A DNA stretch of 62,110 nucleotides from Candidatus Aquicultor sp. Its GTDB lineage: Bacteria; Actinomycetota; Aquicultoria; Aquicultorales; Aquicultoraceae. The notes beneath the pieces were generated by a model. It had not been told where the DNA came from. It worked only from the letters and a program-made list of their open reading frames with translations, and made no database searches. The DNA lies in NCBI GenBank assembly GCA_036504445.1, contig DASXVE010000014.1:1-62110 (forward strand). The letters run 5' to 3'. Positions 8,480 through 16,552 of this stretch are shown piece by piece. The position numbers and the translations under genes are program-made. Within the stretch, counting starts at the first letter, position 1; each line of letters starts with the position of its first letter.

Positions 8480-8531
8480 TTCGATTAAATGTAAAATACT
8501 CATCACAATCACGGCGCCAAGGAGAGCTAAG

Positions 8532-10190
8532 GTGTTCGAGCGAATTATTGACACCGTTAAAAAAACCAGCAATCTTACCAGACTCAGCCGACGTGCTCTG
8601 ACGTACGGCAAACCCAGTATTTTATCGCTGCTTAACGCTTCGCTAGAGACATTGAAGCGTTATGAGGATGAAATCAACCGCCTCAATGTATATCCCGTTC
8701 CGGATGGCGATACGGGTACCAACATGGTTCATACGATGCAAAGCGTGCTCGCCGAAGCCTCAAAAGCAGGCGATACATCGCTCCCGGATGTCTGCAAAGC
8801 GGTAACTCTCGGTTCTTTAATGGGCGCACGCGGCAATTCGGGCGTCATTCTCTCGCAAATCATTCGTGGTATATGCGAAGAGGTCGGCAATAGCGAAATT
8901 ATAACGGCAAAGGTTATGGTCAAAGCAATCCGCAATGGTTCCGATACCGCGTATCGCGCCGTAAAGAAGCCTACCGAAGGTACCATGCTCACGGTCATCC
9001 GTGAAATGGCAGAGGCGGCCGAGAATACCACTCATTTTGTAACATCACCGACCGAGGTGCTGGAAAACGTTATCAAAGCGGGCCGGGCATCCGTTGACAA
9101 AACGCCAACACTTCTGCCGGTTCTAAAAGAAGCGGGCGTTGTGGATGCAGGCGGTTTCGGTTTAGTGGTGCTTGCACAAGGCATTCTCTCCGCTGTTAAA
9201 GGTGAGATCATCAGTTCAAACGGCAGCGGTGATTTGATGAATATCGGCGTTTTCGGTATGGATGAGGAAATGAATCACACGTACTGTACCGAGTTCATCC
9301 TTAAAAGCGAGGGCATCAACATGAAAGACCTCGAGATAAAACTCGATCACCTCGGCGACTGTATGCTAGTCGTGGGAACACCGGATATCACGAAGATCCA
9401 TATCCACACGGATGAACCGGGTAAGGTGCTGCAAATCGCGACCGACCTCGGTACGGTATCAAACGTGCAGATTAATAATATGGTCGAGCAAACTGAAAAG
9501 CGCAACCAGGCCATAAAAGACGATGAAGAGCGTGTAGATGTGCCGTTCGGCATTGTCGCGGTTGCAAACGGCAAGGGTACTGAGGAGATTCTTACGAGCA
9601 TGGGCGTCGACCGCATAGTCAGCGGCGGGCAGAGTATGAACCCGAGCGCGTCAGACATTCTAGCGGCGGTTGACGATATTCCGGCTAAAGATGTTATTAT
9701 TCTTCCTAATAACAAGAACATTATCTTGGCGGCACAGCAAGCGGCTGAATTAACCCATAAAAACCTGGCGGTTATCCCGACAAAATCTATCCCGGAAGCG
9801 TTTGCCGCGCTTATGGCATGTGACCAAGATGCGCCGTATGAGAAAAACGTTCAGGAGATGGCCGAAGCGATTTACGATGTGAAAACCGGTGAGGTTACTT
9901 ATGCGGTCCGCGCCGATAAAACTCGCGGTTTTGAAAAGAACGATATAATAGGTTTATATAACCGCGAGATAAAAACGCATGGTAAACACCTGCTGTCGAC
10001 GACGCTCAACTTAATCGAGCACATGCTTGATGATTCGGACGAGGTTATTACCATCTTGGTCGGCGATAAGGTTAGCGATCACGATGTAAAAGAGCTTGCC
10101 GAGGTCATAAACGATCGCCATCCCGACTTAGAGCTTGAGATTCACAAGGGCGGCCAGCCCATATATAATTTCATCATAGGAATTGAATAG
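8532..10190 (+). CDS. fakA: fatty acid kinase catalytic subunit FakA (DAK2 / YloV family)
   Basis: A 552-residue protein with an N-terminal DhaL-like (DAK2) ATP domain. Its PVPDGDTGTNM and GARGNSGVILSQI motifs at about 56-105 bind Mg-ATP. A middle domain and a C-terminal DegV-like domain follow. This matches FakA/YloV in order and length. FakA phosphorylates fatty acids held by FakB, giving acyl phosphate for PlsX/PlsY. GTG 8532 follows AAGGAGA. The next gene is a DegV-family FakB, and plsX lies 9 kb downstream, so both genes of the kinase and an acceptor enzyme are present. The older label dihydroxyacetone kinase-like protein is less likely. Confidence 0.88.
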   Translation: MFERIIDTVKKTSNLTRLSRRALTYGKPSILSLLNASLETLKRYEDEINRLNVYPVPDGDTGTNMVHTMQSVLAEASKAGDTSLPDVCKAVTLGSLMGARGNSGVILSQIIRGICEEVGNSEIITAKVMVKAIRNGSDTAYRAVKKPTEGTMLTVIREMAEAAENTTHFVTSPTEVLENVIKAGRASVDKTPTLLPVLKEAGVVDAGGFGLVVLAQGILSAVKGEIISSNGSGDLMNIGVFGMDEEMNHTYCTEFILKSEGINMKDLEIKLDHLGDCMLVVGTPDITKIHIHTDEPGKVLQIATDLGTVSNVQINNMVEQTEKRNQAIKDDEERVDVPFGIVAVANGKGTEEILTSMGVDRIVSGGQSMNPSASDILAAVDDIPAKDVIILPNNKNIILAAQQAAELTHKNLAVIPTKSIPEAFAALMACDQDAPYEKNVQEMAEAIYDVKTGEVTYAVRADKTRGFEKNDIIGLYNREIKTHGKHLLSTTLNLIEHMLDDSDEVITILVGDKVSDHDVKELAEVINDRHPDLELEIHKGGQPIYNFIIGIE

Positions 10191-10224
10191 CATAACAAAA
10201 CTACCGCGCACGGAGGAACCATCA

Positions 10225-11070
10225 ATGGCAAGAATTGCACTTGTAACTGACAGCACGGCGGATATGCCACTCTCGTTTTATGAAGAAAATGATGTAACGA
10301 TGGTACCGCTAATCGTGCGCTTTGGGGACAATGCATTTAAAGACTGGGTTGAACTCCCTCCGTCGAAGTTTTATGAAATGCTTAGGGCATCGAACGAGCT
10401 TCCAAAAACCTCCACTCCACCAGTGCAGGATTTTATTGAGGCTTACGAAAAATACTCAGGTTACGACCATATTATCAGTATCCATTTATCCTCAAAATTG
10501 AGCGGTACCTATCAATCGGCCTCTATAGCAGCTCAAAATTCGCCCGTAGCCGTTACCGTTATAGACGGTAAATCCGGGAGCATCGGTACGGCGATGTTGT
10601 TAAATGAACTCATCGATGCCCGCAATCAAGGTAAAAGCCTCGATGAGATGGTCACCGATGTGGAAGCGCTTATTGAAAGGGTTAAGGTTGCGTTCTGTGT
10701 CGATACGTTAAAATACCTGGAAATGGGCGGGCGAATCGGTAAAGCGGCTGCGCTTGTCGGCTCTCTGCTTAATATTAAGCCGATTCTGACGCTTGATGAT
10801 GGTATCGTCGCACCGCTAAAGAAGGTAAAGGGTCAAAAGCGGATGATTCGCGAAGTTATCGAGCTTGTTAAAGAAGAAAGCAGCCGGGGCAAAGTTAAGT
10901 TGGCGCTCGTTCACGCGGATGCGGAAGAAACACTCAATGAACTTGCGGAGGGAATCTGCCAGGAAGGCATAAACCATGAGGTCGTTTTCCGGTCTGAAAT
11001 CGGAAGCGTTATCGGCACATATACAGGTCCCGGCACTATGGCGGCGATGTTTTATGCAGTAGAACCATAA
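10225..11070 (+). CDS. fakB: DegV family fatty-acid-binding protein FakB
   Basis: A 281-residue DegV-fold protein that holds a fatty acid while FakA phosphorylates it. It begins with IALVTDSTADMP, and KTSTPPVQDF and IHLSSKLSGTYQSA are the conserved blocks that line the acyl carboxylate. A C-terminal lobe ends in GTYTGPGTMAAMF. ATG 10225 lies behind ACGGAGG. It follows fakA by 34 bp, so it is co-transcribed. recG starts 1 bp after its stop. Acyl-chain specificity cannot be read from sequence. Confidence 0.88.
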   Translation: MARIALVTDSTADMPLSFYEENDVTMVPLIVRFGDNAFKDWVELPPSKFYEMLRASNELPKTSTPPVQDFIEAYEKYSGYDHIISIHLSSKLSGTYQSASIAAQNSPVAVTVIDGKSGSIGTAMLLNELIDARNQGKSLDEMVTDVEALIERVKVAFCVDTLKYLEMGGRIGKAAALVGSLLNIKPILTLDDGIVAPLKKVKGQKRMIREVIELVKEESSRGKVKLALVHADAEETLNELAEGICQEGINHEVVFRSEIGSVIGTYTGPGTMAAMFYAVEP

Positions 11071-11071
11071 G

Positions 11072-13144
11072 ATGTTAGAATTGCCCGTATCAAACGTAAA
11101 ATTTGTCGGTTCTACCACGGTATCCCATCTAAGAAAATTAGGGATAGAATCTGTCGGGGACCTCTTATTTCACTTTCCTCACCGCTATCTCGACCTCTCC
11201 AAGATGCGGAAAATATCTGAGCTTCGGGCGGGGGATCATGTCACAATAGTCGGTAATGTTACGCAGGTCAAAAAGTGGCGGGCAAAAACCGGTATGCGGG
11301 TCGTCAACGTAACGATCGGTGACGGCACAGGAAATATCACCGGCACGTGGTTTAACCAGGATTATATTGCACAGCGCCTCAAAGAAGGCATGCAAGTAAC
11401 CTTTAGCGGTAAAGTCGCCTATAAATACCGGCAGCTGCAGCTTGAAAACCCCCTCTACGATATCTTAAATGAAAAAGCGGGTGAATCGATCCATTCCGGC
11501 CGGATAGTGTCGATTCACCCGGCAACGCAAAACCTTTCAACGACAATGATCAGGCGCATCATGAAAAACGCGCTTGACGCATACGGTACCATCGACGACC
11601 CACTACCAACAGTGATTATTGAAGAGAACGACCTGTTGCCGAAAGCGGTCGCTCTGCGTGAGATACATTTTCCGTCGAATCGCGAGCTACTGTTTAAGGC
11701 CCGGGCGCGTTTTATCTTTGAGGAACTTTTCGTTATGCAGGTAGCCCTTGCGGCGCGCAAGAAACACATCGAGCTCTATTCAAACGGCATTCAGCACAAG
11801 GCGGGCGGGGAGCTTGTCGATAGGTTCTACGATTCTCTGTCCTTTGAACTAACCGTCGGCCAGAAAAAGGTAATCGCCGAGATACAAGAAGATATGAGCC
11901 GTCCCACACCGATGAATCGGCTGCTTCAGGGCGAGGTTGGCTGTGGCAAAACCATGGTAGCCATAGCGACGCTTCTGACCGCCGTACAGAGCGGTTATCA
12001 AGGGGCGATGATGGCGCCAACAGAGGTTCTCGCCACACAGCACTACCTGAAAATCAAAGACACGCTTGAATCTCTCGGCGTAACCGTTGCACTGTTAAAA
12101 GGCACAACAACGCCGAAAGAGCGCGAAAAGCTTTTAAACGATATAAAAGCCGGCGATATCGATATTGTTATCGGTACCCACGCGATCATCCAGGCTACGG
12201 TTGATTTTAATCTGCTCGGGGTCGCGGTAATAGACGAACAGCACCGCTTTGGTGTAGAACAGCGGATCACCCTAAAGGAAAAAGGGTACTATCCGGATGT
12301 CTTGATCATGAGCGCCACACCGATCCCGCGAACCTTATCACTCACGCTCTACGGCGATCTCGACGTGTCGATTATAAAGGAACTTCCCTGCGGTAGAATA
12401 GTCGGCGAGCAGATAAAGACGGTCCTCTGCCAGGATGACAAGCGAGGGCGCGCGTACGAAAAGATTCGCAGTGAAGTTCAAGCGGGGAGACAGGCGTACA
12501 TAGTCTGCCCGCTTATCGAGGAATCGGATAAACTTGAGGTTAAAGCGGTTCTAGAGGAAGCTGTGCGGCTTAAAAACGAAATATTTCCGGACCTCAGGGT
12601 GGGCCTTATCCACGGCAAGCTAAAATCGGCCGAGAAAGAGGCGGCTATGGCGGCGTTTGATGCCGGTGAGCTTGATGTTCTCATCTCAACTACCGTTATC
12701 GAAGTCGGCATCGACGTGCCCAACGCAACGGTCATGCTCATCGAAGACGCCGACCGTTTCGGTTTGGCCCAGCTTCACCAGTTGAGGGGTCGTGTTGGGC
12801 GTGGAAGGCATAAATCGTGGTGCATCCTCTTCGCTTCGATGAAAACCGATGACGCTAAGCAGCGCATGAAAGCGATTTGCGAGATTAACGATGGTTTTCG
12901 CCTGGCCGAAGCCGACCTGCAGATCCGTGGAGAAGGGCAGCTCTTCGGCACACGCCAGTCGGGCATGCCCGAGCTTAGAATCGCACGGCTCACACGGGAT
13001 ATCGAGATTCTCGTGCATGCACGCAAGCAGGCGTTTACGATTATCGAGAACGATCCGCGGCTCTCATCATCCAAGCATGCACCGCTTCGACGTGAAATAA
13101 TGCAAGCGTTCGGTTCAACAGTCGATTGGCTATTTCAAGCATAG
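11072..13144 (+). CDS. recG: ATP-dependent DNA helicase RecG
   Basis: A 690-residue helicase that remodels stalled replication forks and Holliday junctions. The N-terminal wedge/OB domain (about residues 50-150) includes KWRAKTGMRVV and GTWFNQDYI. Helicase lobe 1 has Walker A GEVGCGKT (about 287) and the box II VIDEQHRFGVEQR, followed by SATPIPRTL. Lobe 2 has IVCPLIEES, STTVIEVGIDVPNAT and the QLHQLRGRVGR motif. Length is normal. It starts one base after the fakB stop. rsmD and coaD follow, an arrangement common in Gram-positive genomes. Confidence 0.97.
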   Translation: MLELPVSNVKFVGSTTVSHLRKLGIESVGDLLFHFPHRYLDLSKMRKISELRAGDHVTIVGNVTQVKKWRAKTGMRVVNVTIGDGTGNITGTWFNQDYIAQRLKEGMQVTFSGKVAYKYRQLQLENPLYDILNEKAGESIHSGRIVSIHPATQNLSTTMIRRIMKNALDAYGTIDDPLPTVIIEENDLLPKAVALREIHFPSNRELLFKARARFIFEELFVMQVALAARKKHIELYSNGIQHKAGGELVDRFYDSLSFELTVGQKKVIAEIQEDMSRPTPMNRLLQGEVGCGKTMVAIATLLTAVQSGYQGAMMAPTEVLATQHYLKIKDTLESLGVTVALLKGTTTPKEREKLLNDIKAGDIDIVIGTHAIIQATVDFNLLGVAVIDEQHRFGVEQRITLKEKGYYPDVLIMSATPIPRTLSLTLYGDLDVSIIKELPCGRIVGEQIKTVLCQDDKRGRAYEKIRSEVQAGRQAYIVCPLIEESDKLEVKAVLEEAVRLKNEIFPDLRVGLIHGKLKSAEKEAAMAAFDAGELDVLISTTVIEVGIDVPNATVMLIEDADRFGLAQLHQLRGRVGRGRHKSWCILFASMKTDDAKQRMKAICEINDGFRLAEADLQIRGEGQLFGTRQSGMPELRIARLTRDIEILVHARKQAFTIIENDPRLSSSKHAPLRREIMQAFGSTVDWLFQA

Positions 13145-13185
13145 TGTACCGGTATGCCAGCGATATCAAAAGGTAAGGTTTTCAG

Positions 13186-13740
13186 ATGAGAGTAATTGCC
13201 GGTAGCGCAAAGGGAAGAAGATTAGCAGCCCCAAAAGGCATGAGTATACGGCCTACCGCCGATCGTGTTAAAGAATCTATCTTTAATATTGTCGGGCAAG
13301 AAGTTGTAGATGCCGTCGTGCTCGACGTTTTTGCGGGCACCGGCAATCTTGGAATCGAAGCGCTCAGTAGGGGCGCCGATAAGGCATACTTTATTGATTC
13401 GAGCGACGAAGCGATAGCAACTATTAAGAAGAATCTTGATAATACCGGGTTTATAGATAAGGCCGTGATAATGAAATCACAGGCAGAGCGAGCCGTAAAA
13501 CAGCTAGCGGCAGAGGCCTTAACATTTGATTTGATTTTTCTTGACCCTCCTTATAGAATTAGCGTATCCTTTTTAGATGCCATCCTATTTAATTTGGCAT
13601 GCCAAGCTTTGCGCCCCGATGGCTTACTTGTTCTTGAGCATGACGCAAAGGGCGAGGTCAGAGGCATCGAAGGGCTTGTTTTGATTTCGACACGGCTCTA
13701 TGGAGATACGGCCGTTTCTTTGTATCGCAGGGAAGGGTAG
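13186..13740 (+). CDS. rsmD: 16S rRNA (guanine966-N2)-methyltransferase RsmD
   Basis: A 184-residue Rossmann methyltransferase. It begins MRVIAGSAKGRRL, and RPTADRVKESIFNI binds the RNA/SAM side. VLDVFAGTGNLGIEALSRGA is the SAM-binding motif I, and FLDPPYR is the catalytic DPPY motif of N2-guanine methylation. It methylates G966 in 16S rRNA during 30S assembly. coaD starts 3 nt after its stop, so the pair is coupled. Confidence 0.95.
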   Translation: MRVIAGSAKGRRLAAPKGMSIRPTADRVKESIFNIVGQEVVDAVVLDVFAGTGNLGIEALSRGADKAYFIDSSDEAIATIKKNLDNTGFIDKAVIMKSQAERAVKQLAAEALTFDLIFLDPPYRISVSFLDAILFNLACQALRPDGLLVLEHDAKGEVRGIEGLVLISTRLYGDTAVSLYRREG

Positions 13741-13742
13741 AA

Positions 13743-14219
13743 ATGGCGATTGCTGTAGTTGCGGGAAGCTTCGATCCGATAACAGCCGGTCATTTAGACA
13801 TAATTAGAAGGGCAAGCCGGCTTTATGACGAAGTAGTAGTGGGGATTGTAGTAAACCCGAATAAGAGTCCGCTGTTTACGCTGGAAGAGCGGGTCGCCAT
13901 GGTTAAAGAAGCCGTCAACTGGAACCAGAAGATTGTAGTAGATGCGTTTGACGGGTTACTGATTGAATTTGTAAAAAAGCATGGTGCTCATGTTATCATA
14001 AGAGGGCTGAGGGCAGTCTCCGATTTCGAGCATGAGTTCCAAATGGCCCAGATGAACCGAAAGCTATGCCCTGACGTAGAAACAATCTTTGTTATGGCTA
14101 GTCCAGAATATGCATATTTGAGTTCGAGCATCGTCAAAGAGATAGCACGATACGGAGGAAATATAAACGGGCTCGTACCGCCCAACGTCGAGAAGTTACT
14201 GCGCAAAGCGCTGGCGTAG
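13743..14219 (+). CDS. coaD: phosphopantetheine adenylyltransferase CoaD
   Basis: A 158-residue nucleotidyltransferase that makes dephospho-CoA from 4'-phosphopantetheine and ATP. The N-terminus AVVAGSFDPITAGHLDIIRRA holds the TxGH-type ATP motif. NPNKSPLF, IIRGLRAVSDFEHEFQMAQMN and the signature Y(A)YLSSSIVKEIARYGG are all present. Length is normal. It supplies CoA to the acetyl-CoA and fatty acid genes downstream. It follows rsmD directly. Confidence 0.97.
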   Translation: MAIAVVAGSFDPITAGHLDIIRRASRLYDEVVVGIVVNPNKSPLFTLEERVAMVKEAVNWNQKIVVDAFDGLLIEFVKKHGAHVIIRGLRAVSDFEHEFQMAQMNRKLCPDVETIFVMASPEYAYLSSSIVKEIARYGGNINGLVPPNVEKLLRKALA

Positions 14220-14241
14220 CCAGGGGAGGTTTATGGTGTAG

Positions 14242-14694
14242 ATGGATATAATGGGCCTAATTGATAGGTTAGAGGATCTTATAGCGACATCGCGTAAGGT
14301 TCCGCTAACCGGCTCGGTTATGTTACCTGAGCAAAAATTATACGACATAATAGATGAACTAAGAGCGGCATTTCCCGATGAACTAAAGCAGGCGCGTTGG
14401 ATCGTCAAAGAACGCCAAGAGATGATAGACGAGGCCGACAAGGAAGCAAATCGCATTATTGAAGACGCCAGGGCCCGCGCGGAAGGTATGCTGACTGAAA
14501 AGGAAATCGTAAAGCTCGCCGAGAAGCGCGCGCAAGAGGTTATTGAAATGGCGCAAGCACGGGAGCGCGAGATACGCCTCGGTGCCGAAGATTACGCAGA
14601 TGAGATGCTTGCAAATCTCGAAGTTAATCTCGGCAAGCTTCTAACCGCGGTACAAAGAGGCCGCGATAGGCTTCAGGGCAGGTTAGAGCGCTAA
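14242..14694 (+). CDS. DivIVA/ATP-synthase-b-like coiled-coil protein
   Basis: A 150-residue, highly charged helical protein. An N-terminal segment with LIDRLEDLI and the dipeptide-rich VPLTGSVMLPEQKLYDIIDEL is followed by a long coiled coil (about 55-148) with Glu/Ala/Arg heptads such as EADKEANRIIEDARA. Proteins of this form, often called ATP synthase B-like or DivIVA-domain, are regularly found between coaD and DUF177/rpmF in Gram-positive genomes. A cell-division or envelope scaffold role is suspected but not known. AGGGGAGG lies 12 nt ahead of ATG 14242. A terminator follows at 14802. Confidence 0.75.
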   Translation: MDIMGLIDRLEDLIATSRKVPLTGSVMLPEQKLYDIIDELRAAFPDELKQARWIVKERQEMIDEADKEANRIIEDARARAEGMLTEKEIVKLAEKRAQEVIEMAQAREREIRLGAEDYADEMLANLEVNLGKLLTAVQRGRDRLQGRLER

Positions 14695-14801
14695 TAAACC
14701 GATCAGAACGTATGAATTCTCGCCTGGTTTAATTCATATTTATTTATCATAGTTTGCACTTAGTAACGAATTATTTCGCGTTTACGAACGTTTATCCATA
14801 C

Positions 14802-14837
14802 AAGTTCTTGTGTCCTACTACACAAGAACTTTTTTTC
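14802..14837 (+). terminator. intrinsic terminator ending the fakA-coaD operon
   Basis: The perfect 12-bp stem AAGTTCTTGTGT / ACACAAGAACTT (14802-14813 / 14820-14831) with loop CCTACT is followed by six T residues. It is a textbook Rho-independent terminator, 108 bp after the DivIVA-like gene. Confidence 0.95.
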
Positions 14838-14956
14838 TGCTACTATTTATAACTAGCATGTAGCAGGTCAGCAGCAATGCGAATCTAGTAAGCATTATTT
14901 GGGTATCAATATACATTGGCGTTGCACTGGCGCACGCAAGGAATGGAGTCGATCGC

Positions 14957-15475
14957 ATGAATCAAGTGATCTTAGATGCAAAAGATATAATGGGCAATGT
15001 TGGCTCGGAAGAGCGCCGCTCCTTCGAGCATGAATTCGCCCCTATAGAAACAGAAACAGGCAAAATAGAATTCGTTGAGCCTGTTAAGTTCGACATTCGT
15101 ATTGAAAACACCGGCAGCGGCGTCCGGGTAACCGGCCACATCAAATCAGCGCTTAAGCTTATCTGCAGCCGGTGCCTCACCGAGTTCAGTTATCCGGTCG
15201 ACTGGAAGATCGATGAAATATTCTACTCAGACGAGGCGCCCGAGGAAGAAGCATACGCCATGAAAGAGACAAAATTCGATTTAGGGCCGCCCACGGAAGA
15301 GGCATTCGTGCTCGATATACCGATGAAACCGCTCTGCACAGAATCTTGCCGGGGAATTTGTCCTACATGCGGTCAACAGATAACTGAAGAGCACAAACCG
15401 CATGAGGAACAAGCAATCGATGCACGGCTGGAAATATTAAAGAAGCTGCTTGAGGAAGAGAAGCAGGATTCATAA
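14957..15475 (+). CDS. DUF177 (YceD) family protein
   Basis: A 172-residue DUF177 protein, the family that almost always precedes rpmF and is linked to 23S rRNA/L32 metabolism. The conserved core ICSRCLTEFSYPVDW holds one Cys pair, and CTESCRGICPTCGQ adds four more Cys near the C-terminus, probably a zinc site. ATG 14957 has only a weak ribosome site (GGAG about 11 nt upstream). Unusually, rpmF does not follow directly. A 0.8-kb stretch with a Cys-rich gene and a terminator lies between. Confidence 0.88.
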   Translation: MNQVILDAKDIMGNVGSEERRSFEHEFAPIETETGKIEFVEPVKFDIRIENTGSGVRVTGHIKSALKLICSRCLTEFSYPVDWKIDEIFYSDEAPEEEAYAMKETKFDLGPPTEEAFVLDIPMKPLCTESCRGICPTCGQQITEEHKPHEEQAIDARLEILKKLLEEEKQDS

Positions 15476-15741
15476 ACCGTTTACCCTGATAATTTAAACG
15501 CTAATCCCCAACTGCCTGATGCCGGCACACCTTCTAGCACATCTCACGCTTAATTTGGTGCGCTTGCGTTCCAAAACGCCCGTCTACCGGAAAAATATAT
15601 CTAAGTCCAACAGGGTGTAGCTACAATCGATATTAAGAGCAGTTTAAAAATCTGCAGATATAAACCGACCCCGTTATAAAGAGCAGGCCACTGACAAGCG
15701 TCAACCGGCACACACGTGCCATGCGCCAGGGAGGTACGGAA

Positions 15742-16125
15742 ATGTATGACGTCAGCGAAAAATCCTACACCAGGCAACATCTACTCGCCGATTTGCAAGC
15801 AGGCTTTTCACCGCTAGAAGCCGCCAAAAGAAAGTGGACAGCTATCATAAACGGTGGTGAAGACTTCGGAACTTACAGCTGCGCGTGCTGCGAAACGTAT
15901 TTTGACAAGGACAACCCCAGGGCATGCTTGTTGGTATGCCCGCTCGGCGGCACAGAGGGTTGCTGTAACGGTGACTACAGCCGGTGGGTACGACATCAGA
16001 ACAGCGAGCACATGCACGAGCACACGTTTTACGCAATCCACTGCCCTGAATGCGAGGATATTGCGCTTGGCATCCTTGCCATAATAGAAACCAGACTGCA
16101 AAATCGGTATATGGGCGCCGGTTAA
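15742..16125 (+). CDS. Cys/His-rich protein of unknown function
   Basis: A 127-residue soluble protein I do not recognise. ATG 15742 follows AGGGAGG; the upstream in-frame ATG 15721 has no site. The N-terminal 35 residues look helical (RQHLLADLQAGFSPLEAAKRKW). The rest is dense in Cys and His: CACCETYF, CLLVCPLGG, GCCNGDYSRW, HQNSEHMHEHTFYAIHCPEC. That makes nine Cys and several His, suggesting one or two zinc or Fe-S sites. It sits between DUF177 and rpmF, where no gene is usual, and is closed off by the terminator at 16182, so it may be a later insertion. Confidence 0.7.
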   Translation: MYDVSEKSYTRQHLLADLQAGFSPLEAAKRKWTAIINGGEDFGTYSCACCETYFDKDNPRACLLVCPLGGTEGCCNGDYSRWVRHQNSEHMHEHTFYAIHCPECEDIALGILAIIETRLQNRYMGAG

Positions 16126-16181
16126 GTCTGGACATATCGGCCTTGCCCATGTAAAATATTGCTGTTGTGCGCATGTTTAAC

Positions 16182-16210
16182 AAAGCCTGCATCTTGGCAG
16201 GCTTTTAGTT
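16182..16210 (+). terminator. terminator between the Cys-rich gene and rpmF
   Basis: The stem AAAGCCTGC / GCAGGCTTT (16182-16190 / 16197-16205) with loop ATCTTG is followed by TAGTTTT. It separates rpmF from DUF177, so rpmF needs its own promoter. Confidence 0.8.
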
Positions 16211-16297
16211 TTGATGTAGCATTTTACTTTGTTATTGGGTAAAATCCGCATAATTTGGATTTAAGAATTTTACTTTACTGTTTCAGGGAGGTGCAAA

Positions 16298-16477
16298 ATG
16301 GCGGTACCGAAGAGGAAAACCTCGCACGCTCGAAAGAATTCGAGGAAGTCGCAGTGGTTGAAAACCTCCGGACCAGCCCTGGTTGAATGCCCACAGTGCC
16401 ACGAGCCAAAGCTGCCGCATCGCGTATGTGCGGCATGCGGGTATTATAACCGTAAGCAGGTTCTCGAAGTCGAATAG
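16298..16477 (+). CDS. rpmF: 50S ribosomal protein L32
   Basis: A 59-residue L32. The N-terminus is MAVPKRKTSHARKNSRKS, followed by CPQCHEPKLPHRVCAACGYY with the two CxxC pairs of the zinc-binding form. GGGAGGTG precedes ATG 16298. It is the structural protein of the 50S subunit next to the peptidyl-transferase exit region. It lies 76 bp ahead of the acyl-CoA synthetase gene. Its usual partner DUF177 is 0.8 kb upstream rather than adjacent. Confidence 0.97.
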   Translation: MAVPKRKTSHARKNSRKSQWLKTSGPALVECPQCHEPKLPHRVCAACGYYNRKQVLEVE

Positions 16478-16552
16478 CGAACACGTAGAGCGACGAGAAA
16501 CATACAACATGTCATACCAGGCTGTATAGATAAACCTCGATAGGTGGTTTCG

